Source of the DNA: Aspidapion aeneum
Lineage: Eukaryota > Arthropoda > Insecta > Coleoptera > Brentidae
Direction: 5' to 3'
Length of the DNA: 64,000 nt
NCBI GenBank assembly: GCA_963576565.1
Contig: OY755046.1
Location: forward strand, 50,834,786-50,898,785
In this document: piece after piece, positions 38,001 through 48,575 of the stretch
How positions within the stretch are numbered: position 1 is the first letter of the stretch
Layout: every line of letters starts with the position of its first letter
Notes under the pieces: generated by a model
What the model was told of the DNA's origin: nothing
The model's database searches: none
Seen by the model: the letters and a program-made list of their open reading frames with translations, nothing else
Program-made: the position numbers and the translations under genes

Positions 38001-39491
38001 GATTCCTTGGAGAAATATCGCGGATTTAGAGTTAAGTTTGGGCGGTTGAGTTTTTGAACGGGAACGAAATTGTTTAGAAAAGTTCAAAATTGACGGCAAA
38101 ACAAAGTTTCCTGCATGCAGAAAACTGGAAACTTTCGAAAGTTTTATCTATTATTGTCAGTTTTGTTGACTATTAAATATCTCAGCCGGTACCTATAGTT
38201 TCTACATTCTTAATGCGGAATTTATCAAATATAAAAAGGAGGCAACGTTTGAATCTAACCAATTTTTCAAGAAAAATACTTTTTTAACAAAAACAGCAGT
38301 AACACTATTCTTCAAGTCAGAGAAAAACTGGAAATCTCCCTCGAATTCCCGCATCTCATTAGTTTACGCATGTAATTTTTCTCACTTTTGCCATTAATGA
38401 CATAATTTTTAATGGAAAATGTTTATCTTCATTTTTCTTACTAATAAACATTACAACAAAGTCTATCAAAAATAATGTAATCTGGGTCAAAACTGAGGAA
38501 AATAAACTGCGACAACCAAGGCCATTAAGAAAAGGCAGGCCCCGACCCTTCAAAAATCCGCTGTTATTCCATGGCCTATTTTTTTTCCTCCATATTTTTT
38601 AAATAGCACTTCAGCTTTTTGTGAAATTTTTGGGAAATATTCTTCAACACCATTTTGGTATTGCAGCAAACCTTTAAAAGGATGAATGGTTAAACTGTTT
38701 ATAATTTTACATTCCTTATTCTGAATTAAAATTTTTCAAGGTGCATTATGACGTTTGTTTATGTCCATAGCCATCGGAAATCCTGTGAAAGAGGGAGGCT
38801 TTTTTTTTATTTGTTTGTCAAGCTATTTTTAATTTTAAATCCAAAAGTACCAGTGTTATTAACTTTAAAACAAAAACACATTAAAAAACCAATAATTGTT
38901 TATTGTGATTTGTTAAAAACTTGCACATATGGAGGTTATATTGACGTGACCATCAAAAAAAATCACGCCTTGGCCTGTGACGTCAACAAAGTGATAAATC
39001 ATGGCCCGTCCGTTTTGATAGCCCTGTGCCAACCAATCAGACGCGTGCATTTGAGGAAAATTTGTCGTTTCCGGTTCCGGTTCTGATTTGAAAAATACCG
39101 ATATAGATGAGTCATTCTGTTTCAGTTTTAGTGTTACTGATACGTATATTAATTTGCCTATTTATGATGGACAAATATTTATTTGTGATAAAGATTGTTA
39201 CTTATTATACTTAATTAATTGTCATAAATAAATATTTATTTGTCGTAAATTAAACATTTAATTTTAATTATTTAAAAAAATATTTTTGGGTTGTTAATTA
39301 AAAAATGAGTATTATTTTTGTGGGCTCTGTTAATAAGAGTAATCATTTTATAGGTAACCGGAGGTAGATTATACAGAAAAGTGGCCATCCCTTGCAGACC
39401 ACAGAAGACCTTTTCTTTGCTGGTCCACGAAATACCTATCGATTTGCCAGAAGATGACATAAGAGCCAGTCTGTACCGGTTTAGTTCAGTG
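34999..39491 (+). CDS. Spliced gene of unknown function, 5' four exons
   Basis: Exons 34999-35083, 36591-36708, 37111-37207 and 39354-39491 join in consistent phases (1, 2, 0, 0) at GT-AG borders, giving 146 codons without a stop; the last donor is GTG|GTAAGT. The protein starts MSLMLSEMMGENEDDNSDLS (acidic). It continues PLTVENVDVAGAFLLTPSHD, GILFKFSEPDDFQQVFRKGF, then RPQKTFSLLVHEIPIDLPED and IRASLYRFSSV. The last two blocks look like two small alpha/beta modules, reminiscent in layout of the RNA-binding part of Gag/ORF1 proteins, but I cannot name a family. Introns, TATA box and codon sense argue for a host gene. The downstream exons were not found. A 1-kb foldback occupies intron 1. Confidence 0.72.
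35102..36128. mobile_element. 1,027-bp foldback MITE with TA duplication
   Basis: It starts TACAGGGTGTTCGGCACATG and ends with its complement (…CATGTGCCGAACACCCTGTA), flanked by TA on both sides. The arms stay recognisably inverted for about 450 bp each around a short AT centre near 35620, for example TATGCTACACATTG-type blocks against GTTTGCATACCGTTAG. No ORF. It sits 18 bp inside intron 1 of the unknown gene. Confidence 0.85.
36591..36708 (+). CDS. Unknown gene exon 2
   Basis: Begins after GGCAG (36590) and ends at TTTCAG|GTAAGA. Entering in phase 1, it completes GAC and reads SHLPLTVENVDVAGAFLL without stops. An alternative start at ATG 36584 in the same frame would make it a first exon, but the phase fit to 34999-35083 is better. 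Confidence 0.7.
37111..37207 (+). CDS. Unknown gene exon 3
   Basis: Begins after TTCATCTTAG and ends CACAAG|GTATTG. Reads RGSFSLTKTATGILFKFSEP and then DDFQQVFRKGFHK in the phase set by exon 2. Confidence 0.7.
37208..39353. other. Intron 3 of unknown gene
   Basis: Contains a MITE at 37614-37788, an unassigned GC-richer patch at 38930-39090, and a near-palindrome around GACAAATATTTATTTGT at 39170 and 39225-39245. No exon was recognised inside. Confidence 0.5.
37614..37788. repeat. MITE with GCGCACC ends and G/C homopolymers
   Basis: GCGCACCCAGGGGGG at the left faces CTGGGTGCGC at the right. Ten-base runs of G and C lie just inside the left end. Confidence 0.6.
39354..39491 (+). CDS. Unknown gene exon 4
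   Basis: 46 codons in phase 0 after ATTTTATAG, ending at CAGTG|GTAAGT. Reads VTGGRLYRKVAIPCRPQKTF and then LLVHEIPIDLPEDDIRASLY. Base composition and codon use stand out from the AT-rich flanks. Confidence 0.75.
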
Positions 39492-39510
39492 GTAAGTCTC
39501 GACCAATATA

Positions 39511-39584
39511 CGATGACCTAGAGTCCCTGTATGTTGACATATTTGGATCCAAATATGTCAACAAACAGGGACTCTACGATGACC
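39511..39584. mobile_element. 58-bp palindromic mini-transposon with 8-bp TSD
   Basis: CGATGACC at 39511-39518 and 39577-39584 flank a 58-bp sequence that begins TAGAGTCCCTG and ends CAGGGACTCTA. It is self-complementary throughout except one base pair and is centred on GGATCC with no loop. The TIR start TAGAG fits the hAT YARNG rule, and an 8-bp duplication is the hAT hallmark. It lies 20 bp past the donor of exon 4. Confidence 0.75.
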
Positions 39585-39902
39585 CACGCGCTATATTTAT
39601 TTACTACAGTTTATATATCATTATTTTTGAGAAAACTTTTTACAATTTTTTTTAGTTGGCCTATGCTATTTGTTATCTCAAAAATTATGATATGGAGTGT
39701 AGTTTTCAAAAAAAAAACAGAAAAATTATCACGGAGTTTTTGGAAAACTTATTTAAAATTTCTATGTGGTTGTGGTAAACACTGCTTCTGCGCACAAGGT
39801 AAATGTCATTCCGTAGTGGTAATTAACCACAACCTGTGCCATAAGCTACGGATACATATTAATAAATAACATTATCACTAGTTTTCAATACACAAGACAT
39901 TA
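39585..39902. other. AT-rich spacer
   Basis: Contains TGTGGTTGTGGTAAACACTG and a complementary AATTAACCACAACCTGTG about 60 bp apart. Otherwise nothing recognised. Confidence 0.35.
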
Positions 39903-40510
39903 TACAGAGTGTCCCATAACTTAGGGGCCATAGGCCAAGAGGTGATAGAGGAGGTTATGTCTGATAAAAAAAGTTCCTATAATGCATGGGTCAAAAATTA
40001 AAATAAAAATTATTTTGAAAAAAATTTGTTAGTCATTTTTTTTTAGAAAAAAACTATGTTTTTGGTTTAAACTTTTAGAAATGCCATATTAAACGCAATG
40101 TTTTTTTTATATTTTTTGTTAGTAAGAACAAGTCTTTAGCGAGACATAATAATAAAATAATATTGATATTTATTTAAAGAATAAGTAAGCAAATATTAAT
40201 TTAAAAAAAACATATTATTTTTTATACATTTTAGGAGGTTATTTTGACAGCCTGTATCTCCTCAACTTGTACTTTTATCAAAAAAAGGAATAACACATTT
40301 TTGAATCACAATTAGCTAAGTATTCAGCTGGCTGTGACAGATTTTCGTTTTTTTGTAAATCCCTTTTTCCCCCACTCCTCTAACGTCCTAAAATCCTATA
40401 TCTTAAAAACAGATATGTGTTGACCCCCATGTTATATAAATTTTTTTCTCGGAAATAACCTCCTCTATCACTTGCTGCACTATGGTCCCTAAGGTATGGG
40501 ACACCCTGTA
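39903..40510. mobile_element. MITE family M1, copy B
   Basis: TACAGAGTGTCCCATAACTT at the left, complement ending GGGACACCCTGTA at the right, TA-flanked, 608 bp. It shows the uninterrupted TTATTTTGACAGCCTGTATC site that is disrupted in copy A. Confidence 0.85.
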
Positions 40511-41034
40511 TTGTAAAAAAAGCCTAAGATTTGCATTATAGGTTTTAAAATTTAGACTATATTTTAAAAACTCTGAGTGGTTGTTAAACACTACCACAAA
40601 CCACAACGGCTGTCAAAGTTGTCAAAATTTGAAGTTTTCCAAAAACTTCCTATTGTTAAGAAGGTGCTGTTGTGCTATTCTTTATAACGGCACATTCAAA
40701 CATAAAAGGTTATATTTATCGATGTATGCACAGACGTACATACATACAAATACATAGTGAACACGTGCCCCATGGTGTAAGCACGTTCGTTAGTATTGTA
40801 TTTGATTTCCTTCTCAAAAAGAAAACTTACTATACCGTCGACACATTGCCTGAATAACAATTGAACGATTATTGGTCACAAATAACCATGACTTCAAATA
40901 ATTCCCTATGACAAAATATCATAGGTTAAGGGTCGGTCTTAACACTCACCGATATTTACGCTTTACGCTAATTAATGCCAAAAACGGTCGGTGAGATTGC
41001 ACGTTACTCACATCGTCGCCAAAACCACGAAGTG
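40511..41034. other. Intergenic, nothing recognised
   Basis: AT-rich. Small ORFs here lack any coding or family signal. Confidence 0.35.
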
Positions 41035-41228
41035 GCGTAACCCATAAAAAGCGATTTTTAAACTAGCATACATAAAAAAGAAGCTGTACAAATCCACGAA
41101 GGGGCGTAACCAAATTCCTTTACCATATTTTGACATTATTTTGACAGCTCTCAAAGCTGCAATGTGAAAGAAATAAATTTGAGTGCGCTCCTGTATAATG
41201 GTAAAAAATCAGCTACGCCACTTCGTGG
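41035..41228. repeat. MITE with CCACGAAGTGGCG ends, copy 2 (reverse)
   Basis: CCACGAAGTGGCGTAACCC at the left and CGCCACTTCGTGG at the right, with an inner CCACGAAGGGGCGTAACC and a TTTGACAGCTCTCAAAGCTG block shared with 22349-22581. Confidence 0.65.
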
Positions 41229-41579
41229 TATTGACGACGACATACGCAGCGACGTGCTAAACGTCGAATAAGGAAAAATAGCTTTCATTTTAAACGCTAA
41301 TAATAGTCGGTAAGATCCCATTTTAGTAACCCACAAAAAAATGAAAATTCATATTTTTGCGCCAAAGGTTAGTAATTATGCAACTATTTGCTGCTAAATT
41401 GTCGCAAACAAAAAAATAAATAAAACGGTGATTCCCGCGATTACTAACTAGTCGCATAATGCTTACGCTATGTAATTTGCTTTGAACTTTTCCTATTCCT
41501 ATCGGTATCGGTATCGATAATATACAAAAATGACTCTCGCAAATGAACGCAGAAAATAATCAGTGAGATTAAATATGAC

Positions 41580-42950
41580 TAAACTTTGAAAATTCATATT
41601 TCAAACACTATACAGTTTATCAACAAAAGCACCGAATTGCAGTATGGTAGGGCAATAGAGATGCGAAAAAACCACACCCCAATTTAAGATTCGGAAAAAC
41701 GTCATTTAGCGAATGTTAGGGTAGGAATCCCATAAGACCAAAATGGCCAAACTTTGAAAATTCATATTTCAAAAAATATACAGTTTAACAACAAAAGCGC
41801 CAAGTTGCAGTATGGTGAGGGCATAGAGAGGCGAAAAAAACCATACCCTAAGTGAAGATTCAGAAAAACGTTATTTAGCGAATTTTAGGTTAGGAAATCA
41901 CACACCTAAGACCAAATTGGCCAAACTTTGAAAATGCATATTTTAAAAACTATAGTTTATCAACAAAAGCACCGAGTATGGTAGGGCAATAGAGATGCGA
42001 AAAAACCACACCCCAATTTAAGATTCGGAAAAACGTCATTTAGCGAATGTTAGGGTAGGGAATCCCAGAAGACCAAAATGGCCAAACTTTGAAAATTCAT
42101 ATTTCAAAAAATATACAGTTTATCAACAAAAGCACCGAATTGCAGTATGGTGGGGCCATAAAGTTGCGAAAAAACCACACCCTAAGTTAAGATTCGGAAA
42201 AACGTCATTTAGCGAATTTTAGGGTAGGAAATCCCATAAGACCAAAACGGCCAAACTTTGAAAATTCATATTTCAAAAACTATACAGTTTATCAACAAAA
42301 GCGTCGAATTGCAGTATGGTGGGGCCATAAAATTGCGAAAAAACCACACCCTAAGTTCAGATTCGGAAAAACGTCATTTAGCGAATTTTAGGGTAGGAAA
42401 TCCCATAAGACCAAAATGGCCAAACTTTGAAAATTCATATTTCAAAAACTATACAGTTTATCAACAAAAGCACCGAATTGCAGTATGGTGGGGCCGGGGC
42501 CATAAAGTTCATTTAGCGAATTTTAGGGTAGGGAATCCCATAAGACCAAAATGGCCAAACTTTGGAAATTCATATTTCAAAAACTATACAGTTTATCAAC
42601 AAAAGCGTCGAATTGCAGTATGATGGGGCAATAGAGATGCCAAAAAATCACACCCTAAGTTAAGATTCGGAAAAACGTCATTTAGCGAATTTTAGGGTAG
42701 GGAATCCCAAAAAACCAAAATGGCCGAATTTTGAAAATTTATATTTCAAAAACTATACAGTTTATTAACAACAGCACCGAATTGCAATATGGTGGGGCCA
42801 TAGAGATGCGAAAAAATCACACCCTAAGTTAAGATTCGGAAAAACGTCATTTAGCGAATTTTAGTGTAGGAAATCCCATAAGACAAAAATGGCCGAATTT
42901 TGAAAATTTATATTTCAAAAACTATACAGTTTATCACCAAAAGCATAGAG
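41580..42950. repeat. 169-bp satellite array, about eight monomers
   Basis: GACCAAAATGGCC recurs at about 41736, 41910, 42071, 42240, 42409, 42544, 42713 and 42882, mostly 169 bp apart, with one shortened unit (135 bp) and some indels. Shared words include CTATACAGTTTATCAACAAA, GAATTGCAGTATGGTGGGG and AAAACGTCATTTAGCGAATT. A 121-codon open frame across it is a repeat artefact. Two more monomers lie at 61520-61880. Confidence 0.9.
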
Positions 42951-43399
42951 TAAGATAGCCTATGGCAGCAGAGGCACGGTCCCGGCTTACGGATCTTTTA
43001 GTTTACCTAGCCAGCGCTAGCTGCGGAATTATATTAAATTTAAAATTTTCTGGTAAATGCTCGCTCTTTGACTGTGCTTTGTTGTGCGATCTCTTGTCGT
43101 GACTCAATAGACCCAAAAAGTACATAGATATGTGGCCTTGAAATAAAAATAAATGTGTATGAGTATATAATAGACTATATACCTACTTCGTGCTCGAGCC
43201 GCTTCACCTTTTCCCTTCCGCGAAGTCAAGAGGTCATTCTATCAATCTCAAGCAAGCGGTACACATCAATATCAGATCAATTCAGTATTTTGTTGGCGTG
43301 ATGCAAAATATCCCACACGTAAAACTAAAAAGACATAACTCAAAAATTTAAAAATGTGTCCCTGCAATAAAAATACTTACAACGTGTCTTTTTCGGTCT
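42951..43399. other. Satellite-foldback junction, nothing recognised
   Basis: Begins with a GC-richer non-satellite segment (GCACGGTCCCGGCTTACGG at 42973). No coding frame or paired ends were seen. Confidence 0.35.
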
Positions 43400-46300
43400 A
43401 GGACAACTGGGCTCCGCCAACTGGGATAAAATATGTAGATGAAAAATAAAATATATTATTTATATAAAAACATCTTTAAAAAATCCTTTACGCAATATTT
43501 TTTACAAGCTTTTATTTAGCTTCAGATGTTCTGTCTAACTAACTATCTATCAAATCTTGTGAAGCGTTTTTGACACACGTAGTGGTCCCATGACAATACA
43601 TTAAGAAAAAAATATCCTCCCACCCTACCCCCACCCCTTCTATAGAAAAATGTGTTTTTGACACACTTCCCGTTATCCGATTTGGATAAAATTTGGTATA
43701 CACATAGTGGTCCGATGATAATACAACAATAAGAAAAAATATCCTCCCACCCCTACCCCCACCCCCTTCTATAGAAAAATTTGTTTTTGACACACATCCC
43801 GTAATCCGATTTGGATGAAATTTGGTATACATATAGTGATCCGATGAGAATACAATAATAAGAAAAAATATCCTTGCACCTCTACCCCCACCCCCTTTCA
43901 TAGAAAAATGAGTTTTTGACACACTTCCCATTATCCGGTTTGGATGAAATTTGGTATTCACATAGTGGTCGGATGACAATACAACATTAAAAAAAATATC
44001 CTCCCACCCTACCCCCACCCCTTCCATAGAAAATGCGTTTTTGACACCCTTCCCATTATCCGATTTGGATGAAATTTGGTATACATATAGTGGTCCGATG
44101 ACAAAACAACATTGATAAAAAAATCCTACCACCCTACCCCCACCCCTTCTATAGAAAAATGTGTTTTTGACACACTTCCCGTTATCCGATTTGGATAAAA
44201 TTTGGTATACACATAGTGGTCCGATGATAATACAACAATAAGAAAAAATATCCTCCCACCCCTACCCCCACCCCCTTCTATAGAAAAATTTGTTTTTGAC
44301 AGACACACATCCCGTAATCCGATTTGGATGAAATTTGGTATACATATAGTGATCCGATGACAATACAATATTAAGAAAAAAATATCCTCCCACCTCTACC
44401 CCCACCCCCTTTCATAGAAAAATGAGTTTTTGACACACTTCCCATTATCCGGTTTGGATGAAATTTGGTATTCACATAGTGGTCCGATGACAAGACAACA
44501 TTTAAAAAAAATATCCTCCCACCCTACCCCCACCCCTTCCATAGAAAATGCGTTTTTGACACCCTTCCCATTATCCGATTTGGATGAAATTTGGTATACA
44601 TATAGTGGTCCGATAACAATACAAAAATAATTAAAAATTTGTTTTTGTTAAGTAAAGTTAAATCCATTAAGTCGACTGTTGAATCTTGGTAGTTGTCGTG
44701 TTTGGTGACCTGGTAATACTACAATTTACGTTGTTTATTACAACAATGGCGGATCCAAAATGGCGGATTTTCTTATTTATCAACCGATTTGTCTCAAACT
44801 TGAAATATTACATTGCTTGAGGACATTTAACACAATTTTTAACTCAAACTTTAAAAAAACAAAATGGCGGATCCAAAATGGCGGACTTTTTTATTTATTA
44901 ATCATTGATTTGAAATTATACGAAAATGTTTTATGAGACAGAATATTGCATTTTTTTGAGAACAATAAGTTGGTAATTTAAAAAAAAAATTATACAAAGC
45001 TTTTAAAAAAATAGTAGGTAGGTACCATGTTTTTTAAAAATTATTAAGATTCAAAAGTATTTCGTTAGTTCAGAAATGACAAAAATTAAATTTTTTATAA
45101 ACGTAAAGTTTAGTACATGAATGAAGAAAACAAAAATTGTTCGTGGCTAAGAGGGTGTAGAAATATTTTGTTTCTCTTGTCTTTTTCCGTAGGCAGCTCG
45201 AAAGCTGTCCACTTACGGAGGTCCAAGATCACATCATTAGGTCGTGGACCCCTGTCGGTTTACAGCTTTCGAGTTGCCCACGGAAAATACAAGAGAAACA
45301 AAATCTTTCTATACCCGCTTAGCCACGAATTTATTTAAAAAAAAATTTACCTACTCTGTAGATCTTTTTAAATCTAAATCACCATATGTATACCAAATTT
45401 CATCCAAATCGGAAAACGCGATGTGTGTCAAAAACAAATTTTTCTATGGAAGGTGGTGGGGGTAGGGGTGTGAGGATATTTTTTTCTTATTGTATTATCA
45501 TCGGACCACTATGTGTATACCAAAGTTTATCCAAATCGGATAACGGGAAGTGTGTCAAAAACACATTTTTCTATAGAAGGGGTGGGGGTAGGGGTGGTAG
45601 GATATTTTTTTCTTAATGTTGTATTGTCATGGGACCACTACGTGTGTACCAAATTTCATCCAAATCGGATAATGGGAAGTGTATCAAAAACTCATTTTTC
45701 TATGAAAGGGGGTGGGGATAGAGGTGGGAGGATATTTTTTTCTTAATATTGTATTGTCATCGGATCACTATATGTATACCAAATTTCATCCAAATCGGAT
45801 AATGGGAAGTGTGTCAAAAACTCATTTTTCTATGAAAGGGGGTGGGGGTAGAGGTGGGAGGATATTTTTTTTTTAATATTGTATTGTCATCGGATCACTA
45901 TATGTATACCAAATTTCATCCAAATCGGATAATGGGAAGGGTGTCAAAAACGCATTTTCTATGGAAGGGGTGGTGGTAGAGGTGGGAGGATATTTTTTTA
46001 ATGTATTGTCATCGGACCACTATGTGAATACCAAATTTCATCCAAATCGGATAATGGGAAGTGTGTCAAAAACATTTTTGTATGAAAGGGGGTGGGGGTA
46101 GGGGTGGGAGGATATTTTTTTCTTAATATTATATTGTCATCGGATCACTCACTATATATATACCAAATTTCATCTAAATCGGATAACGGGATGTGTATCA
46201 AAAACAAATTTTTTTATGGAAGGGGGTGGGGGTAGGGGTGGGAGGATATTTTTTTCTTATTATTGTATTCTCATCGGATCACTATATGTATACCAAATTT

Positions 46301-46725
46301 TATCCAAATCGGATAACGGGAAGTGTATCAAAAACACATTTTTCTATAGAAAGGGTGGGGCTAGGGGTGGGAGGATATTTTTTTCTTAGTGTTGTATTGT
46401 TATGGGACCACTACGTGTGTACCAAATTTCATCCAAATCGGATAATGGGAAGTGTGTCAAAAACGCTTCACAAGATTTGATAGATAGTTAGACAGAACAT
46501 CTGAAGCTAAATATAAAAGCTTGTAAAAAATTGCGTAAGGGAAATTTTAAAGATGTTATTATATAAATAATATATTTTATTTTTCATCCACACATTTTAT
46601 CCAAAAAAAAAATTTAGTCCGGCGCCGAGTTGGCCGGCGCCCAGTTGGCGGCGCCGAGTTGGCCCGGCGCCAAGTTGGTCCGGCGCCCAGTTCGCGGCGC
46701 CGAGTTGGCGGCGCCCAGTTGTCCC
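43400..46725. repeat. Giant foldback element with oppositely oriented 125-bp arrays
   Basis: Outer ends GGACAACTGGG (43401) and GCGCCCAGTTGTCCC (46711-46725) are inverted. Next come matching arms (ATAAAATATGTAGATGAAAA and TTCAGATGTTCTGTCTAACT and their complements). Inside are about nine units of a 125-bp repeat (TTATCCGATTTGGATGAAAT) running one way at 43560-44640 and the other way at 45370-46470. Open frames on both strands are repeat artefacts. The right end carries an extra array of GGCGCCGAGTTGG words at 46617-46725 that the left end mostly lacks. Confidence 0.8.
45128..45334. repeat. Hairpin element in the foldback centre
   Basis: TTCGTGGCTAAGAGGGTGTA, TTTTGTTTCTCTTG and CAGCTCGAAAGCTGT on the left are complemented on the right (CAGCTTTCGAGTTGCC, CAAGAGAAACAAAA, GCTTAGCCACGAA). 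Each arm is about 75 bp around a 50-bp loop. Confidence 0.75.
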
Positions 46726-46916
46726 ATTCCGTGTCTTTTTAGCTCATATTTTAACTTTGTGCTTATAAACAAAAGTTTTCCATAATTTCCCGAAAAATTG
46801 TAAACAAACTAAATTTTGGTGATCTTTAGTTAAAAAGCACATTTGAATGCATTTTTGTTACATAAACTCATTTTCAAAACTTTTGAGTTGCGTCTCTTTA
46901 GATTTAAGGGTGCGAT

Positions 46917-47055
46917 ATGGATAATATTAAATATTCCGGAAACAAATGTATGTATTTTAATTGTGGAAAGTCTAAATATGGTTGTTCTGCTGGTGTGAGG
47001 CAATTTACATTTCCCAGAAATGTGGAGCTGTGCAAGAAGTGGATAAGAAATTGTG
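46917..47055 (+). CDS. THAP zinc-finger domain, first exon
   Basis: The ATG at 46917 opens 46 codons plus one base, up to a possible donor TTGTG|GTAAAT. The translation MDNIKYSGNKCMYFNC, then GCSAGVRQFTFPRNVELCKK and WIRNC, has the opening of a THAP domain: CX4C, the F-FP turn and the KKW helix. The second half (C-X2-H) would be in a downstream exon I could not find. THAP domains bind DNA in host regulators and in P-type transposases; which applies here is not visible. If unspliced, the frame stops at once (TAA). Confidence 0.65.
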
Positions 47056-47092
47056 GTAAATAAGAGAGTCCTTAATACCTTAAGTATTTTGA

Positions 47093-47527
47093 CCTTACTA
47101 GCCCGCACAGCAATGGCTAATAAAGGTATTGTTTTCGACGAAAAAATTTTTTTTGTGATAACGCCGAAAATGTGTTATTTGGGTGTATTTTGACCTATCC
47201 TATTAATATCGTCGTGATGTCTGTCTATGTGTGTGTCTGTCCGTAACACGATAGCTCCTAAACCGCTGAACCGGTTTTCATAAAATTTTAAGGTAAAATC
47301 GTATTCGACACTCTAACGAGCTGATTAGTTTTTCAAAATCCAATAACGCTAATGACAGTTTTTTGACAATTAAAATTTTTAAAGGAGCATCGCATCAATA
47401 TGCGGTTTTCAGAATATAGTAGACTAGATTTTGCTCAATAAAAAAAACTATGTAGGAGCATTACAAAAAAGTGCATTCAAAGCTGATTATCATAGCTTCA
47501 CTTGTGCTAATAGGCTAGCTAGGAAGG
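47093..47527. repeat. CCTTCCTAGC-ended MITE, full copy
   Basis: CCTTACTAGC at 47093 and GCTAGCTAGGAAGG ending at 47527 are inverted. The interior carries GTGTCTGTCCGTAACACGAT and CTCCTAAACCGCTGAACCGG. It lies just past the THAP exon. Confidence 0.7.
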
Positions 47528-47610
47528 TATCAGATCCGTCATGGATCGATTTATTTATTTTAATCAAACAAAAATAAAACTAAATAACTACTCTTTTGCA
47601 AATGTCAGGC

Positions 47611-47840
47611 ATTTGTAAAAAATCGAGTGGTGGGTCGGTATTTCCTTTTGGTGTACAGGTTAGGGTAAATACCAGGAAATACTTGGGGAGTTCTGGGAAA
47701 TATACTAGGAAATACCGGGAAGTGCTTGGGAAATACTAGAAAATACCATTGAAATTGGAGGAAATACTGTAAGTATTATACCGTAGGTATTTCCCTTTGG
47801 TGTACAAAAATCGGCGATCGACCCACCCCTTGCAAAAAAC
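47611..47840. repeat. MITE built of GGAAATAC words
   Basis: GGTGGGTCGGTATTTCC at the left is complemented by GGTATTTCCCTTTGG…GACCCACCCC-type sequence at the right. The middle repeats AGGAAATAC, GGGAAATACT and related words at irregular 12- to 20-bp spacing. Confidence 0.55.
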
Positions 47841-47909
47841 CTAAATTTGAGAAATACATTAAGCATTGAAAAAATATATTGTGGGAGGTTGTTAGTCCTT
47901 ACAACTTTA

Positions 47910-48575
47910 TACAGAGTGTCTCATAACTTAGGGGCCATAGTGCAGCAGGTGATAGAGGAGGTTATTTCCAAGAAAAAAGTTTATATAACATAAGGGTCAC
48001 ACATCTGTTTTTAAGATATAGGATTTTTAAAATTTGTCACAGCCATTGGGATTCAAAAATGTGGTATTTCTTTTTTTGATACAAAAACAAGTTGAGATTG
48101 AGATACAGGCTGTCAAAATAACCATATAAAAAAATAATAATTTTTTGAAAAAATTAATTTTTGCTTACTTATTCTTTTAAAAAATATTAATAATATTTTA
48201 TTATTATGTCTCGCTAGAGACTTGTAGTTATTAACAAAAAATATCTTAAAAAAATTGCGTTTAATATTTTATTCATAAAAGTTTATACCAAAAAATAGTT
48301 TTTTCTAAAAAAAATTTACCGACTAATTTTGTTAAAAATAATTTGTATTTCAACTTATTGCTCTTGTTCTAATACACGACTTTACCCAATTTCATATTTT
48401 TACAGCGTTTTTTAAAAAGTAATTATCAAAAAAGTTTAAAAAATCGCCATCTTTGATGCTCTGTATCTCGACAAAGAAAGTGTTTTGACCCATGCATCAT
48501 AGAAACTTTTTTATCAGGCATGATCTCCTCTATCACCTGTTGGCCTATGGCCCCTAAGTTATGGGACACCCTGTA
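47910..48575. mobile_element. MITE family M1, copy C
   Basis: TACAGAGTGTCTCATAACTT to …ATGGGACACCCTGTA, 666 bp. Its right end abuts the TAGTTCAGGC element with only a shared TA. Confidence 0.85.

Noticed and set aside
38748..39086. 112-codon ORF on the plus strand
   Set aside because: No splice or start context, AT-driven Lys/Leu-rich start, and it lies within an intron of a same-strand gene.
42258..42623. 121-codon ORF on the plus strand
   Set aside because: It is a translation of the 169-bp satellite; the protein repeats with the DNA period.
41580..42950. CRISPR-like regular spacing
   Set aside because: The repeats are whole 169-bp monomers without unique spacers, in eukaryotic DNA.
43539..46480. 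Several 60- to 197-codon ORFs with GGGRGGRIFF-like repeats on both strands
   Set aside because: They are translations of the 125-bp foldback array, open only because unit length and sequence avoid stops.
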